Source of the DNA: Clostridia bacterium
GTDB taxonomy: Bacteria > Bacillota_A > Clostridia > Lachnospirales > Cellulosilyticaceae
NCBI GenBank assembly: GCA_029239935.1
Contig: JARBTY010000182.1
Location: 1 to 6,268 of the forward strand
Length of the DNA stretch: 6,268 nt
Direction of reading: 5' to 3'
Position 1 is the first letter of the stretch; each line of letters opens with the position of its first letter. Made by a program: the position numbers and the translations under genes. Below the pieces are notes generated by a model. The model saw nothing but the letters and a program-made list of their open reading frames with translations, had not been told where the DNA came from and did no database searches. Positions 5,396 to 6,268 of this stretch are shown here, one piece after another.

Positions 5396-5932
5396 TTAAA
5401 TAATCTCATTAAAATCCGCCAAAAGCTTTTTCATATTTGCAATGATGACAGAGATATTGTCTATTCTCGCTGTCTGCACATCTATGATTTTTTGAAGACT
5501 TATTTTTGCACTATCTGTATCCTTATTTTTTCTTGCTTCTCTTAAGAGGGCCACTTCATCTTTTATTTCTCCTGTATGAAGTTCCAGTTTTTGTGCTTCA
5601 TTTTTTAAAGCTGTCACTGACTCTGCCAGCCTACTGATTTGTTCGTCAGTTAAAGTATCTTTTTGTGCTTTAGCTTCTTTTATAACTTCTTTTATTTCCT
5701 TGGAAATAGTTTTTGCCTCAGCCCTTAGCGTCATAATTTCAGTGCGATTCAAACTGATCTCATCTTTTAAAGACTTGATTTCTGATGCCCGATCTCCTGC
5801 TTTATCTATTCTATTTTCAATCCTTGTCTGCAGTTTTCCCTTCCCCTTAGCTGCAGTAGTATCATTGGCATAGGCCATACTCCCTGTAACTAACAAACTT
5901 GTACTTAATAACATCATTATTAATTTTTTCAT
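5396..5932 (-). CDS. Small exported coiled-coil protein, function unknown
   Basis: This encodes 178 residues. Residues 1-22 form a clear signal peptide (KK start, hydrophobic run, AYA cleavage before N23). The mature part is Lys/Glu-rich and almost wholly helical with heptad-like spacing from about 34 to 175. A likely turn lies around 91-94, ahead of helix LTDEQISRLAESV, and another at NKDTD (136-140). This suggests a three-helix antiparallel bundle or long coiled coil outside the cell membrane. It has no Cys, no lipobox, no membrane anchor after the signal and no sorting motif. The LTDEQ at 94-98 resembles the LTxxQ motif of Spy/CpxP periplasmic proteins, but one short match is not enough to assign that family. 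The ATG has AAAGGAG about 9 nt upstream, overlapping the tail of the preceding gene's stop region. It is 15 nt downstream of the acidic-protein gene, so the two are surely cotranscribed. I do not recognise the family. Confidence 0.85.
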   Translation of the reverse strand: MKKLIMMLLSTSLLVTGSMAYANDTTAAKGKGKLQTRIENRIDKAGDRASEIKSLKDEISLNRTEIMTLRAEAKTISKEIKEVIKEAKAQKDTLTDEQISRLAESVTALKNEAQKLELHTGEIKDEVALLREARKNKDTDSAKISLQKIIDVQTARIDNISVIIANMKKLLADFNEII

Positions 5933-5947
5933 GGCTTATCTCTCCTT

Positions 5948-6268
5948 TTAGAATTCTAAATCTTCATTCTCAATATCATCTAAATTGTTAAGGCTTTCTA
6001 TAATCCGATCAAGCTCTTTACTCATATCATCCAGTGCCTTTTCTTTCTCTTCACTGGACAGCTTGTTATCTGATTTAGAAATAATAACAGCACTTGCTTT
6101 GTCTTCTGTTTGTGTTTCGGATCCTTTTAGGACTACCTCAGGTTCCGTCTTTGCATCATCAGATTCTGTTTGTGAAGGTTCTATTTTTTGAGCTGCATCT
6201 GTTGATTCCTTTTCATTGCGCAAACTCCCATCATTAGCAGCTGGGCTATATTCTGTTTTCACTTCCCT
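5948..6268 (-). CDS. Acidic low-complexity protein, C-terminal part, cut by window edge
   Basis: The reading frame is open to the window edge, giving at least 106 residues and a TAA stop at 5950-5948. A GTG at 6262-6260 could be read as a start (MKTEYSP), but AGGGAA directly adjoins it with no spacing, so I consider the gene truncated at its 5' end and this segment a C-terminal tail. The first 70 residues are disordered-looking and rich in Glu, Asp, Ser, Thr and Lys (SQTESDDAKTEPEVV). The last 35 form a probable amphipathic helix (SSEEKEKALDDMSKELDRII) and an acidic end, DIENEDLEF. There is no signal peptide or membrane helix in the visible part. Its product is unknown; the next gene, 15 nt downstream, encodes an exported coiled-coil protein, so the whole gene may encode an envelope or regulatory protein. 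Confidence 0.7.
   Translation of the reverse strand, partial: REVKTEYSPAANDGSLRNEKESTDAAQKIEPSQTESDDAKTEPEVVLKGSETQTEDKASAVIISKSDNKLSSEEKEKALDDMSKELDRIIESLNNLDDIENEDLEF

Noticed and set aside
5985..6191. Plus-strand 68-codon frame
   Set aside because: It is the antisense of the acidic Ser/Glu-rich coding region; its Ser/Leu-rich translation is the expected mirror.

Overview
The window looks like chromosomal DNA from a low-GC Bacillota, most likely a clostridial anaerobe. It is AT-rich, has strong GGAGG-type ribosome binding sites, A/T-ending codons and mostly TAA stops. Its proteins (a YdjI-like SPFH protein, a TPM protein with a Ser/Gly-rich tail, a YetF/DUF421 membrane protein and an FMN nitroreductase) are all typical of Clostridia and Bacilli. 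I see no phage, insertion sequence, CRISPR, tRNA or rRNA. The genus cannot be fixed from sequence reading alone.

Left edge (1-510): the N-terminal 96 codons of a leftward short-chain dehydrogenase/reductase, then about 220 bp without a gene or a convincing terminator.

Centre (511-3960): a compact leftward three-gene operon. In order of transcription it encodes an SPFH/Band-7 protein with three C-terminal zinc ribbons, a double zinc-ribbon protein with a C-terminal membrane helix, and a TPM-domain protein with a signal sequence, a second membrane helix and a GGGG-rich tail. The last two genes overlap by ATGA. The set matches the YdjI, YdjG and YdjH proteins that accompany the phage-shock protein PspA in the Bacillus subtilis ydjFGHI operon. 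Here the order differs and no pspA is in the window. The likely role is a membrane-associated envelope-stress or membrane-scaffold complex. The 169-bp region between this operon and the divergent nitroreductase holds a perfect 12-bp inverted repeat over a predicted -10 box and a second, 12-bp palindrome near the nitroreductase start.

Right-centre (3961-5376): a rightward nitroreductase-family flavoprotein, then a DUF421/YetF-type membrane protein 84 bp downstream, ending in a strong hairpin that can terminate transcription from both sides.

Right edge (5396-6268): a leftward pair convergent with the DUF421 gene. The promoter-proximal member runs off the window and encodes a very acidic, low-complexity C-terminal region. 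The second encodes a small exported all-helical coiled-coil protein. I do not recognise either; together they are the least explained part of the window.
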